64,000 bases of DNA from Pedobacter sp. ISL-64 (lineage in GTDB: Bacteria; Bacteroidota; Bacteroidia; Sphingobacteriales; Sphingobacteriaceae), in NCBI RefSeq assembly GCF_018613605.1, contig NZ_JAGGPU010000020.1:62001-126000 (forward strand), read 5' to 3'. A model generated the notes under the pieces. That model worked only from the letters and a program-made list of their open reading frames with translations, did not search any database and was not told the DNA's origin. Shown in pieces: positions 26,051-34,528 of this stretch. A program made the position numbers and the translations under genes. Within the stretch, counting starts at the first letter, position 1, and every line of letters begins with the position of its first letter.

Positions 26051-26311
26051 TGTGTTTGGTCATGTCTTTTTATTATCGACGGGGCAAAGGTGTATACACC
26101 ATTTTACACAAAGAAATTATTGAGGTTACATAAAGGCAACAGCGTTACAACAAGCATATATCAAAAAGCAACACAAAAATACAACACAATGATTATCAAT
26201 AAATTAAACAAGAATCAAAACGCCGTTATGCTTTCATTACCGTTACATTAACAAATTGTTAAGCCCTTAAAATCAAAAAAACAGGTAATAATATCACAGC
26301 CGATGTAACGG

Positions 26312-27916
26312 TTATAACGCTTGGATAAATGCGGATAAATTATCGCCTTGTGCCAGATTTAGCTTTTTCCTTAGCCTATATCTCGATACCCTTAGGCTAT
26401 CGGTAGATATACCAAGCAAGGTCGCAATATCGCCTGAATCGAGGTTCATTTTTAACAGCGCAATCAAGCGCATATCGGCTGAAGTAAGCTCGCTGCTATA
26501 TTTTTTTAGGCTTTCGAGAAATTGATGGTGCACCTGTTCGAAAGCCACGGTAAATTCTTTCCAGTTGCGTTCGTGATTAAAACTCTGATTAATCTCGGCG
26601 AGGATCTGGTTCATCTGCTTTTTCTGATCACGTTTATCCTCCTTTACCATCGCCTGTAAAGTACCTCTAAGGTTTTCTAAAAACTGGTTGTGTTTAATCA
26701 GATTTAAGGTATGGGTAGACAGTTCCCTGCTTTTAACCTCCAGCAACTGCTTTAGGTTCTGTTCTTCGAGCTGAAGATTTTTGAGCTCCAGACTGGTCAT
26801 ATCGTGCTCTATTGCCTTCTGCCGCGCCAGCATCTGCTGATCTCTTAACTTTAACCTTTGTCTGCTAAAAATAACAAATCCCAAAATAACCAATAATATG
26901 ACTACAATTGTGGCAGAAAAAGCAATGATCCTGTTCACCTTTCGGTCATTTTTCAGTTTATTAATCTCATCCGATTTTTTATTGATATCGTAAAGCACCT
27001 GCAAAAAAGCTACCTGCCGGGCACCATCTTCCGAATACAGATCGATCGTGTATTTATAGCCAAGTTTTACATAGTGGTAGGCGCTGTCCATGTTGTTCAA
27101 CAGTTCGAATGCCTTGCCCAAATCTCTGCAGCAGGAGCTTAACTGATAAATATTACCCATCTTTTCGGCCAGTTTCAACGCTGTTTCGGTTTGTACAATA
27201 CTTTCCTTGTACCGGCCTGTTTTACGGAGGATATCACCCAAATTATTAATTACCTCGATACTACCCAAATCATTATGGTCTTCCTGATATAAATTTAACG
27301 ACTGTTTAAAATGCACATAAGCAGAATCGTAACGCTCCAGATCTTCATATATACTACCCAGGTTTTCGTGTATTTTTGCTGCCCCACTTTTATCATTAAC
27401 CTGCCCGTTTATTTTTAAAGCGAGTTTTTGATAGTAAAATGCACTGTCGTAAAGTTGCCTTTTTTCATATAACTGCCCAATATTGCCCAAAACGGTTGCC
27501 TGTCCGGTTAAGTTATTCGATCTTTTATAGATACCGATGGCTTTGTTATAGCTATGCATGGCCTTGTCTTTCTGCTTCATATAATAGTAGAGCACGCCAG
27601 CATCGTTAAGGTTAGCGGCCAATAAAAGCGATTGATTGGTATTGTTGAATATTTTATCGGCTTTTAAAAAGAACTCTAACGATTGACTGAAATGCCCCTG
27701 TGTATAACAAATCTTGCCCATCTTCTGCAAACATTTGCCTTCTAAAAGCTCATCATTGTCATCGATAGATTTGGCGTATATTTTTTTTAATTGAGCCAGG
27801 GCTGCAGTCGGATCTTTTTGATTCAGCGCAATAATCGATTCGAATTTTTCTTCCTGGGCAAGCGCATTCGAAATGAAGAGCAAAAAAAGTACAAGAACAC
27901 TAAAAGGTTTGATCAT
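26312..27916 (-). CDS. TPR-containing membrane regulator with LuxR-type HTH
   Basis: Signal peptide (ISNALAQ), about six tetratricopeptide repeats across residues 40-300 (for example NLGSIYEDLERYDSAYVHF), one transmembrane helix (IIAFSATIVVILLVILGFVIF), a long coiled coil, and a C-terminal helix-turn-helix (DIATLLGISTDSLRVSRYRLRKKL). The sensor part faces the periplasm and the DNA-binding part the cytoplasm. This one-component layout is common in Bacteroidota. ATG 27916 is chosen over an upstream TTG because it gives a proper signal peptide. It sits 260 bases upstream of the phytase-operon receptor on the same strand and may control it. Confidence 0.88.
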   Translation of the reverse strand: MIKPFSVLVLFLLFISNALAQEEKFESIIALNQKDPTAALAQLKKIYAKSIDDNDELLEGKCLQKMGKICYTQGHFSQSLEFFLKADKIFNNTNQSLLLAANLNDAGVLYYYMKQKDKAMHSYNKAIGIYKRSNNLTGQATVLGNIGQLYEKRQLYDSAFYYQKLALKINGQVNDKSGAAKIHENLGSIYEDLERYDSAYVHFKQSLNLYQEDHNDLGSIEVINNLGDILRKTGRYKESIVQTETALKLAEKMGNIYQLSSCCRDLGKAFELLNNMDSAYHYVKLGYKYTIDLYSEDGARQVAFLQVLYDINKKSDEINKLKNDRKVNRIIAFSATIVVILLVILGFVIFSRQRLKLRDQQMLARQKAIEHDMTSLELKNLQLEEQNLKQLLEVKSRELSTHTLNLIKHNQFLENLRGTLQAMVKEDKRDQKKQMNQILAEINQSFNHERNWKEFTVAFEQVHHQFLESLKKYSSELTSADMRLIALLKMNLDSGDIATLLGISTDSLRVSRYRLRKKLNLAQGDNLSAFIQAL

Positions 27917-28087
27917 GTTAAAAGCATCTATATCAGGCAATACTGAACAAAGAAAGAGCGTATATGTTAACTTAAGGTTAAGTTGAAGAATTAAGTGATT
28001 ATGATGAATGTCAAATCTAATTTCAAAACCGATTTTATATTAGTCCATTAAGTGATATTTTGTAATTTAGTAGTAAAACCTATTGAT

Positions 28088-28483
28088 ATGAATATTACCT
28101 ATGAGATAGGTGTAATCCCTGCACCAGAAGAAGTAATTGAACTATTTGTCCAGGCCGGACTTAAAAGGCCAACTGAACCCGAAAGAATAGCGCTGATGTT
28201 AAAAAATGCCGACCTATTGGTTACCGCATGGCAAGAGGATAAGCTTGTTGGGATTTGCAGAACCATCACCGATTGGGTTTGGTGTGCTTACCTGGCAGAC
28301 TTGGCTGTATTTACAGGCTTTAAAAGCGCTGGTATAGGCAAAGAAATGATTGCTATTACACGTCAAAAACTCGGTGATCAATGTATGCTTCTTCTCTTAT
28401 CGGTACCTACCGCTTTTGATTATTACCCTAAAGTGGGTTTTAATAAAGAAGATCGCGCTTTTAGCATCGAACGGACAAAATAA
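28088..28483 (+). CDS. GNAT-family N-acetyltransferase
   Basis: Small acyltransferase of 131 residues from ATG 28088; an in-frame GTG at 28052 is less likely. The acetyl-CoA region is visible as LADLAVFTGFKSAGIGKEMI, followed by the C-terminal YYPKVGFNKED motif typical of GNAT enzymes. The substrate is not predictable. The next gene starts nine bases after its stop codon, so the two are probably co-transcribed. Confidence 0.85.
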   Translation: MNITYEIGVIPAPEEVIELFVQAGLKRPTEPERIALMLKNADLLVTAWQEDKLVGICRTITDWVWCAYLADLAVFTGFKSAGIGKEMIAITRQKLGDQCMLLLLSVPTAFDYYPKVGFNKEDRAFSIERTK

Positions 28484-28492
28484 TTTCGAAAT

Positions 28493-29044
28493 ATGAGAAA
28501 GATTATTCTAAATCTTGCCGTTACGCTTGATGGCTACATTGAAGGGCCTAATGGAGAAATTGATTGGTGTATTATGGATGGCGATGCCAATTTTAACGAT
28601 TTTTTAGATGGCATAGATTCTATTTTTTATGGACGAATCAGCTACGATCTCTGGGGAAATTACCAGCCTGGAGAAGAAGAGGATGAATTGATGAAATCGA
28701 TCTCCGAAAATATTAACAGCAAGAAAAAATATGTTTTTTCGCAGACCAAAATCAGCGATGATACAGGTGCTGTTTTTATCCAAACGGATATTGTGGAAAA
28801 AGTAAACCAAATTAAAAATCTTCCCGGAAAAGATATCTGGCTGTACGGTGGTGCAAAATTAATATCGACTTTTTTAAATACCGGCCTGGTCGATGAGTTG
28901 CAGCTGGCTGTACACCCCGTAATATTGGGTGACGGAAAATTACTGTTCAGCGAAATTAACAATCGGGTTTGGTTAACATTAAAAGAAACAAAAAGCGCTC
29001 CATCAGGTGTTGTGCAGCTTATATATGAGGTGAAGGATAAATGA
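28493..29044 (+). CDS. Dihydrofolate reductase / RibD C-terminal-like protein
   Basis: A 183-residue cytoplasmic oxidoreductase-like protein of the RibD_C/DHFR-fold family. It starts MRKIILNLAVTLDGYIEGPNGEIDW, has SIFYGRISYDLW and the NADPH-region GKDIWLYGGAKLISTFL, and LQLAVHPVILGDGKLLF near the end. Such stand-alone proteins are widespread and mostly uncharacterised; it is not likely to be the housekeeping dihydrofolate reductase. It follows the GNAT gene by nine bases. Confidence 0.88.
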   Translation: MRKIILNLAVTLDGYIEGPNGEIDWCIMDGDANFNDFLDGIDSIFYGRISYDLWGNYQPGEEEDELMKSISENINSKKKYVFSQTKISDDTGAVFIQTDIVEKVNQIKNLPGKDIWLYGGAKLISTFLNTGLVDELQLAVHPVILGDGKLLFSEINNRVWLTLKETKSAPSGVVQLIYEVKDK

Positions 29045-29051
29045 GCAAGGC

Positions 29052-29350
29052 TTAGTTTGGAGTTGAGCGTTTGGCGTTTGGAGTCGATTAACTAATTTAT
29101 ACAAAACCAATTAATATTGAAATGTACCAATGACTAGTGAATGAATTGTTAGTTTGGAGTTGAGGGTTTGGAGCTGGGAGTGAATTAGCAATTTATACAA
29201 TTAACCGGTTAACCGACATCTACCAATCACTAATGAACCAATTGTTAGTTTGGAGTTGGGGGGTTGGCGTTTAGAGTCTATTAACCAATTATACAATTAA
29301 CCGATTAACCTTGAACTATATTAATGACTAGTGAACTAATGGCAAATGAA
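29052..29350. repeat. Three imperfect tandem repeats of about 96 bp
   Basis: Units begin TTAGTTTGGAGTTG at 29052, 29149 and 29245, and each ends with a run of TTAACC, CCAATGA and TAGTGAA-type words. The spacing is 97 and 96 bases. They fill the 347-base gap before the M23-type gene. A shorter stretch of the same vocabulary lies at about 31960-32020. No coding potential. Confidence 0.8.
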
Positions 29351-29391
29351 CAAATGAACCTAATTACTCTGGAGTTGATAAAATTTAAAAC

Positions 29392-30507
29392 ATGATTAAA
29401 CAGTTATTAACCATCACTTTTCTTCTTGGTTTAGGTCTACTTTTTGAGCCCCTCTTTGCTCAAAATAAAGACATAATATCATTATCTATTCACCAAAATC
29501 CATCATGGATCAAGATCGGAACAAATTCTTTTCTCTACTATGAACTTCAATTAGAAAATGATGGCCCAGATACGATTGAACTCAAAACATTGAACATATC
29601 AGGACAAAATAAGTCATACCTTAACCTAAATGCACCAAAACTGGCCGAACGCACAAAAAGTAGCGATCAGGTAAACAGAAACCTGATTATTCCTGCTGGC
29701 AGCTCTGCTTTGATTTATATAGAGCTCGAAACCCAGGTATTAAAAGCCGAAACTATGGTAAACAAACTTGAGTTTTGGATTCACCACCAAACCAAAAGTA
29801 ATACAACTGCATTTATCACAACAGCATTACACCCAACAGTTACTAAACCAACAGTATTGGGCAAGCCACTGCAGGCAGGTTTATGGACTGCCATTTATGA
29901 TCCTGCATGGGCTTCAGGACATAGAAGAGTATTTTATTCAGAAAAAGGTAAGCAATTTCTTCCCGGCCGTTTCGCCATCGATTTTATGCGCGTAGACAGT
30001 TTAGGAAAATATGCCTCAAAAAATACAGATTCTATCCAAAACTGGTTTGGTTATCAAAATGCAATACTAGCAGTAGCCGATGGTACGGTATCTTCGGTAC
30101 TAAATGATTTTAATGAATCAGCAACTGTTTCGCAGCACAAAACCCCTGCACCCGAACAAGCCAGTGGTAATTATATTTCCGTAAAGATTGCGAATGGGCA
30201 ATATGCTTTTTATGAACACTTAAAGCCAAACAGTATCCGGGTTAAACGAGGCGATAAAGTAAAAAAAGGTGATGTAATTGCGCTATTGGGCTTTACCGGA
30301 CAATCTACGGGCCCTCATCTCCATTTCCATTTGGCCGATCGAGATAGCCGCCTATATGCAGAAGGATTACCTTATGTGTTTGAGAATTTTTTCCAAGTAG
30401 GTCGATATTCAAACCTGGATAACTTCGGTAATAGCCCTTGGCAATACAAGGAACAGCTTAAAATAAAACAAGGAAGACCCTTATCAAATTCGGTAATTGA
30501 ATTCTAA
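29392..30507 (+). CDS. M23-type (LytM) peptidase-like secreted protein, degenerate metal site
   Basis: Signal peptide ending EPLFAQ, a beta-sandwich-like N-terminal half, then an M23 fold (about residues 170-340): GRFAIDFMRVD, ADGTVSSVLNDF, NYISVKIANGQYAFYEHL, VKRGDKVKKGDVIALLGFTGQSTGPHLHFHL. The HxH motif near the end is kept, but the usual first zinc ligand His (HxxxD) is Arg here (RFAID). So it may not bind zinc or cut peptidoglycan in the ordinary way. It stands alone between repeat-rich gaps. A substrate-binding or regulatory role is possible. Confidence 0.85.
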   Translation: MIKQLLTITFLLGLGLLFEPLFAQNKDIISLSIHQNPSWIKIGTNSFLYYELQLENDGPDTIELKTLNISGQNKSYLNLNAPKLAERTKSSDQVNRNLIIPAGSSALIYIELETQVLKAETMVNKLEFWIHHQTKSNTTAFITTALHPTVTKPTVLGKPLQAGLWTAIYDPAWASGHRRVFYSEKGKQFLPGRFAIDFMRVDSLGKYASKNTDSIQNWFGYQNAILAVADGTVSSVLNDFNESATVSQHKTPAPEQASGNYISVKIANGQYAFYEHLKPNSIRVKRGDKVKKGDVIALLGFTGQSTGPHLHFHLADRDSRLYAEGLPYVFENFFQVGRYSNLDNFGNSPWQYKEQLKIKQGRPLSNSVIEF

Positions 30508-30724
30508 TTTGACATTATGCAGTTACAGGTATTTTTTTACCAAAGGGATTTTCCGCATCAAATAAGCAGTTCCCCAACTTAATCAGCGACAAAACGCAGA
30601 TAATATATCCATATATTCCTTAAAGATTGATTAGCCAATATAAATCTCAATTAAAACAATTGCATTAATGGTAAATTAACTATCTTAATAAGATTAAGCA
30701 TCAAAAAAACGATACTATATTTTT

Positions 30725-31303
30725 ATGGAAGAAATAAAAAACGGAGTTAAAGCTTTTTATGCCAAAACCCAGGCCGATTGGCGCCAATGGCTTGCCGAAA
30801 ACCATAAAAAAGAAGTATCTGTTTGGTTAATTATCTATAAAAAAGATGCACCAGCAAATAGTTTACCACATAGCAACGCAGTTGATGAAGCGCTCTGTTA
30901 TGGTTGGATTGATAGTTTAACAATGAAACGTGATGAAGAAAGCCGCTATCAATTTTTCTCCAAAAGAAAACCTAAAAGCAATTGGAGCGCAATTAACAAG
31001 AATAAGGCTTTACACATGATAGCCCAAGGATTGATGAGCCATGCAGGGCTACAGTCGATCGAAATAGCTAAAGCCAATGGCATGTGGGATGCCCTGAACG
31101 ATGTGGAAAATCTGATTGTACCCGATGATTTAAAAAAAGAATTTAAAGCCAACAAATCAGCACAAGCACATTGGGATAAATTCCCTCGTTCTTCAAAGAA
31201 AGCCATATTAAAATGGATATCAGAAGCCAAAAGAACAGAAACAAGAGCAACAAGGATTAGTGAAACGGTTAGGTTAGCTGAAGAAAATGTACGGGTGAAG
31301 TAG
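30725..31303 (+). CDS. YdeI/OmpD-associated family protein
   Basis: A 192-residue cytoplasmic protein. The family hallmarks are SVWLIIYKKDA, DEALCYGWIDSLTMKRDEESRYQFFSKRKPKSNWSAINK (read in two pieces) and the C-terminal FPRSSKKAILKWISEAKRTETRATRI. In other bacteria the family has been linked to resistance to peptides and bacteriocins, but no mechanism is established. Its surroundings do not suggest an operon. Confidence 0.87.
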   Translation: MEEIKNGVKAFYAKTQADWRQWLAENHKKEVSVWLIIYKKDAPANSLPHSNAVDEALCYGWIDSLTMKRDEESRYQFFSKRKPKSNWSAINKNKALHMIAQGLMSHAGLQSIEIAKANGMWDALNDVENLIVPDDLKKEFKANKSAQAHWDKFPRSSKKAILKWISEAKRTETRATRISETVRLAEENVRVK

Positions 31304-31460
31304 CACTTAGTCCAGAGTCTTTAGTCGGGAGTCCGAAGATCAGTTGCCAGTTAACAGTTGCCAGTTATCAATCTTTAGTTAACCAGTTTACAGTTGTCAG
31401 TTATCAATTTGCAATAACCAGTAGGACAGTCTAGCGTCTGAATTTTTTAATCTGAAGTTC

Positions 31461-31926
31461 ATTCGAAATATCACCTTGAGGAGTAATTTATTTTGTAATA
31501 ATCAAAATAAATGAAAGTAGGTGTAATGAGATAAATCATCTCCAAGCATCGTCATTTCGACCGTAGCGGAGAACCTGAAGGCTCTGCGAAGCAAAATTTT
31601 TTAAATTTCGTTTCAATAATTTGCTTCAAAGATCTCTCCATTCCGTTGCACTCCAGTCGAGATGACGACCCTCTATTGGAATCTGTTAATGGTAACCTGA
31701 AGTCGATTTATCATTCGAAATGTCGCACTGAGGGATAATTTATTTTATGAAAATAAATACGAATGACAGCGGATTTTAAGGCCAATAAATCATCTCGGAG
31801 TGTCGTCATTTCGACCGTAGTGGAGAAATCTTTAAATTTCGTTTCATTAATTTGCTTCAAAGATCTCTCCGTTCCGTTGCACTCCAGTCGAGATGACGCC
31901 CCTTAGTTATCTCTATTAATGGTAGC
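31461..31926. repeat. Two tandem copies of a 214-236 bp extragenic palindromic unit
   Basis: Copy A 31461-31696 and copy B 31713-31926. Each runs from ATTCGAAAT, through TAATTTATTTT, to a long palindrome that opens CGTCATTTCGACCGTAG and closes GCACTCCAGTCGAGATGACG, and ends TTAATGGTA. The inner stem is rich in the CAAAGATCTCTCC motif. The 31304-32017 gap contains no gene; 31338-31420 is a simple repeat of CAGTTGCCAGTTAACAG-like words. Confidence 0.85.
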
Positions 31927-32017
31927 AGAGTCGAAGAGTCAATATTAGTGGAGGATAAGCGTTCAATTAACCGATTAACCAAACAGACTATTGACAAATG
32001 AACCAATGACCAATGAA

Positions 32018-33076
32018 CTAATGCATCTCCCTGATCAACACCTCCATTAATTCTTTTGCAGAAGTATATTTTAAGTTTACCGCGTTTTGTCCCGACCAGA
32101 AATTGTACATATCTGTTTTGCCCTGTTCAATGGCAGCGGCTCGTAACGGCCCCATTAATCGGGTTTGCAATGGAAAGGGCAATACCTCAGTTTCATAACG
32201 AATAGCATTGGATATCCGGTTAGCAATCATCCGGCCCATTCTCCCTGTTAATGATTTAGAAAGTATCGTATTTTTTGATTCTTCGGAGAAAAGTTTTGCC
32301 TTGTGCATTGGCGTTGCATTAGATTCGTCGGTTACTAAAAAGGCGGTACCGATCTGGACTGCATCTGCACCAAGTGTTAATGCGGCCCTTATACCTTTTG
32401 CATCGGCAATACCACCGGCAGCAATTAGAGGTGTTTTTGTTTTCGCTTTTACCTGTTGGATCAATGCAAAAGTTCCTGTTAACGATTCATCTGCCGGTTT
32501 AAGAAACGAAGGACGATGCCCACCCGCTTCAAATCCTGTTGCAACAATGGCATCAACCCCAGCTTCTTCGAGTGCTAAAGCTTCGTCTAATGTGGTTGCT
32601 GCACCCACTGTTTTAATGCCTAACTTTCGTGCTTCGTTTAATATTTCTTTTGAAGGTATGCCGAATATAAAACTAAATACTGCTGGTTTCAGCTCAAAAA
32701 CGGCTTCAACCTGTTTCAAAAATTTTGAAGGAATATTGGCATCAAGATCAGGTAATGGGATGCTCAATTCGTCGAAAAAAGATTTGAATAATAGTTTAAT
32801 TTCCTCTATTTTTTCTGATGGATAATTAAGCAAATGCTCATCTACATCATTTACCAATAGGTTGATATTGTAAGGTTTATCTGTTTTTGTTCTTACAATT
32901 TTATCGGTTTCTATAATTTCTTCAGGGCTTAAGGTATATGCGCCGATGCTGCCCAAACCACCAGCGTTTGATACGGCTGCTAAAAGTTCAGGTGTTGAAA
33001 ATCCGCCGCCCATTGGCCCTAATAAAATCGGATATTCGATTTTTAAAAGTTCGGTTATTTTAGTTCTATTCCACAT
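32018..33076 (-). CDS. Nitronate monooxygenase-type flavoprotein
   Basis: TIM-barrel FMN enzyme of 352 residues. N-terminal YPILLGPMGGGFSTPELLAAVSNAGGLGSIGAYTLSPE (broken by the catalytic loop), central GVDAIVATGFEAGGHRPS with the His used by nitronate monooxygenases, and the phosphate-binding GGIADAKGIRAALTLGADAVQIGTAFL. It oxidises alkyl nitronates, a detoxification step, or a related enol. It is the last gene of a minus-strand run that starts near the Crp/Fnr-type gene; the upstream SnoaL-like gene ends one base before its start codon. Confidence 0.88.
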   Translation of the reverse strand: MWNRTKITELLKIEYPILLGPMGGGFSTPELLAAVSNAGGLGSIGAYTLSPEEIIETDKIVRTKTDKPYNINLLVNDVDEHLLNYPSEKIEEIKLLFKSFFDELSIPLPDLDANIPSKFLKQVEAVFELKPAVFSFIFGIPSKEILNEARKLGIKTVGAATTLDEALALEEAGVDAIVATGFEAGGHRPSFLKPADESLTGTFALIQQVKAKTKTPLIAAGGIADAKGIRAALTLGADAVQIGTAFLVTDESNATPMHKAKLFSEESKNTILSKSLTGRMGRMIANRISNAIRYETEVLPFPLQTRLMGPLRAAAIEQGKTDMYNFWSGQNAVNLKYTSAKELMEVLIREMH

Positions 33077-33077
33077 C

Positions 33078-33458
33078 CTAATAAATTTTTACGTTGGTTA
33101 ATAGTTTATTCACAATCACCCACCCGTTATCGGTTAGATTTAACGACAAAAGATCGTAATAATTAAAATCAAAAATAGGCAGATGAACTTTGGCAATTGC
33201 AATAGAATTGATAATTTCTATCGACAATATTTCCATTCGGAATGTTTCATTGAGCTCCTGCGGACTTTTGCGCTTACTTACCCCTTCTAAATACTCATCC
33301 AGTGTTTTAAAATATGGAAGGCCATTTATATCACCAGCCAATATAGACTGGGGGTGAAATATTTTTCTGAGCAATGCTGTGTCTCCATTAAAAACTCCCT
33401 TAAAATAAGATGACAGTACCTCTGCTATTGCATTTGCGTTTTCAGTGTAATTGTTCAT
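33078..33458 (-). CDS. NTF2-like / putative lumazine-binding protein
   Basis: A 126-residue cone-shaped alpha+beta protein of the SnoaL/NTF2 class: EVLSSYFKGVFNGDTALLRKIFHPQS at the N-terminus and a strand-rich C-terminal half (IAKVHLPIFDFNYYDLLSLNLTDNGWVIVNKL). Members bind small hydrophobic ligands or act as isomerases. The gene is almost back-to-back with the nitronate monooxygenase gene, so the two are co-expressed. No catalytic residues can be assigned with confidence. Confidence 0.8.
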   Translation of the reverse strand: MNNYTENANAIAEVLSSYFKGVFNGDTALLRKIFHPQSILAGDINGLPYFKTLDEYLEGVSKRKSPQELNETFRMEILSIEIINSIAIAKVHLPIFDFNYYDLLSLNLTDNGWVIVNKLLTNVKIY

Positions 33459-33533
33459 GGTTTTAATTTTTTAAGGTATGCCCGGGGTTAAGTGTTCCCT
33501 TTGCATACCTGGTTCTTGTTTTAATTTTTATTC

Positions 33534-34280
33534 TTAGCCAATGTGATGCCCCGCTACATGGCCTCCGTCCAAATTGATGATTTCGCCCGTTACAAAATTA
33601 CTTTCTGCCAGGTACAGGGCGAGTTGAGCTACATCTTCTGTTTCGCCAATCCGGTTTAATAAATGTAAACCCGCAAACGCATCCGCATCACTAATGCCAT
33701 TTTTGGCCTGCAACGGACTTCTAATAATCCCAGGAGCGATGCCATTTACCCGGATGTTGTTTTTGCCGAACTCTGCAGCCAATTGTTTGGTTAAAGCATG
33801 GATGCCACCTTTACTTGAAATGGGTGCTGTAGCAGGAAAACCTCCAATGGCATGATCTACCAATACAGTTCCGATGTTAATAATAACACCACCATCTTGT
33901 TTCAACATCTGCGTGATGGCTGCCTGAGTAGTGAAAAATGTGCCTTTTAAATTGATGTTCAAAAATTTGTCCAGGTGCGCTTCATCTACCTCTAAAAAAG
34001 GTTTTGGTTCAAAAATACCGGCATTATTTACCAGCACATCTACGGCACCAAAACGCGCTATGGCAGTTTCTACCAATCGTTTACCTGTGTTTATATTGCT
34101 GATATCGCCAGCTACCATCGCTAATTGGTGGTGCGATCCTAATTCATTGAAAGCAGTGATTAAATTGTTTTCATTTGCAGCGTTGATCACCACATTGTGA
34201 CCCTGTTTTAAAAATAACGCTGCAATGGCGCGACCAATGCCTGTTGATGCGCCTGTTATGATTACGGTTAGTGTTTTCAT
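33534..34280 (-). CDS. SDR-family protein lacking the usual catalytic tyrosine
   Basis: Classical short-chain dehydrogenase of 248 residues. Cofactor loop TGASTGIG (9-16), NNAG motif, and the C-terminal NIRVNGIAPGIIRSP are intact. The catalytic site reads APISSK where YxxxK is expected, so Tyr is replaced by Pro, and the preceding Ser is in a GT context (NIGTV). The Lys is kept. It may have lost oxidoreductase activity or use another acid. It is the second gene of the minus-strand stress-type cluster, 75 bases upstream of the NTF2-like gene. Confidence 0.87.
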   Translation of the reverse strand: MKTLTVIITGASTGIGRAIAALFLKQGHNVVINAANENNLITAFNELGSHHQLAMVAGDISNINTGKRLVETAIARFGAVDVLVNNAGIFEPKPFLEVDEAHLDKFLNINLKGTFFTTQAAITQMLKQDGGVIINIGTVLVDHAIGGFPATAPISSKGGIHALTKQLAAEFGKNNIRVNGIAPGIIRSPLQAKNGISDADAFAGLHLLNRIGETEDVAQLALYLAESNFVTGEIINLDGGHVAGHHIG

Positions 34281-34299
34281 GATTTTGATTATTATTTGG

Positions 34300-34518
34300 T
34301 TATTTATTGTTTGCTGTTATCCCTTTTTCGCGCAATACCGATACCTGTTCGCCTGCATAGCCCCAATCATCCAATTCGATCTCTTGAATTACTACATGGG
34401 TAAGCTTTGGATCTTTATCCAATACCTCGGTAATCAGTTTGGTTATTCCACTAATTAAGGTCTGTTTCTGTTCGCGTGTAACACCTTCACGGGTTACTTC
34501 TATTTTTACGTATGGCAT
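34300..34518 (-). CDS. 4-Oxalocrotonate tautomerase-family protein
   Basis: A 72-residue tautomerase. Pro2, the catalytic amino-terminal proline, follows the start Met (MPYVKIEV), and the fold's TREQKQTLISGITKLITEVL helix is clear. It probably acts on a small enol or acrylate-type substrate. It lies 19 bases after the SDR start region and 10 bases before the YceI gene, in the same minus-strand run. Confidence 0.88.
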   Translation of the reverse strand: MPYVKIEVTREGVTREQKQTLISGITKLITEVLDKDPKLTHVVIQEIELDDWGYAGEQVSVLREKGITANNK

Positions 34519-34528
34519 GGCTGTTCGA

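Noticed and set aside
29052..29350. A CRISPR-like array
   Set aside because: The units are about 96 bases, imperfect and without the repeat-spacer pattern; no cas genes are nearby.
32208..32825. A 205-codon open frame on the plus strand
   Set aside because: It is a shadow of the nitronate monooxygenase gene, with low-complexity Ala/Ser composition.
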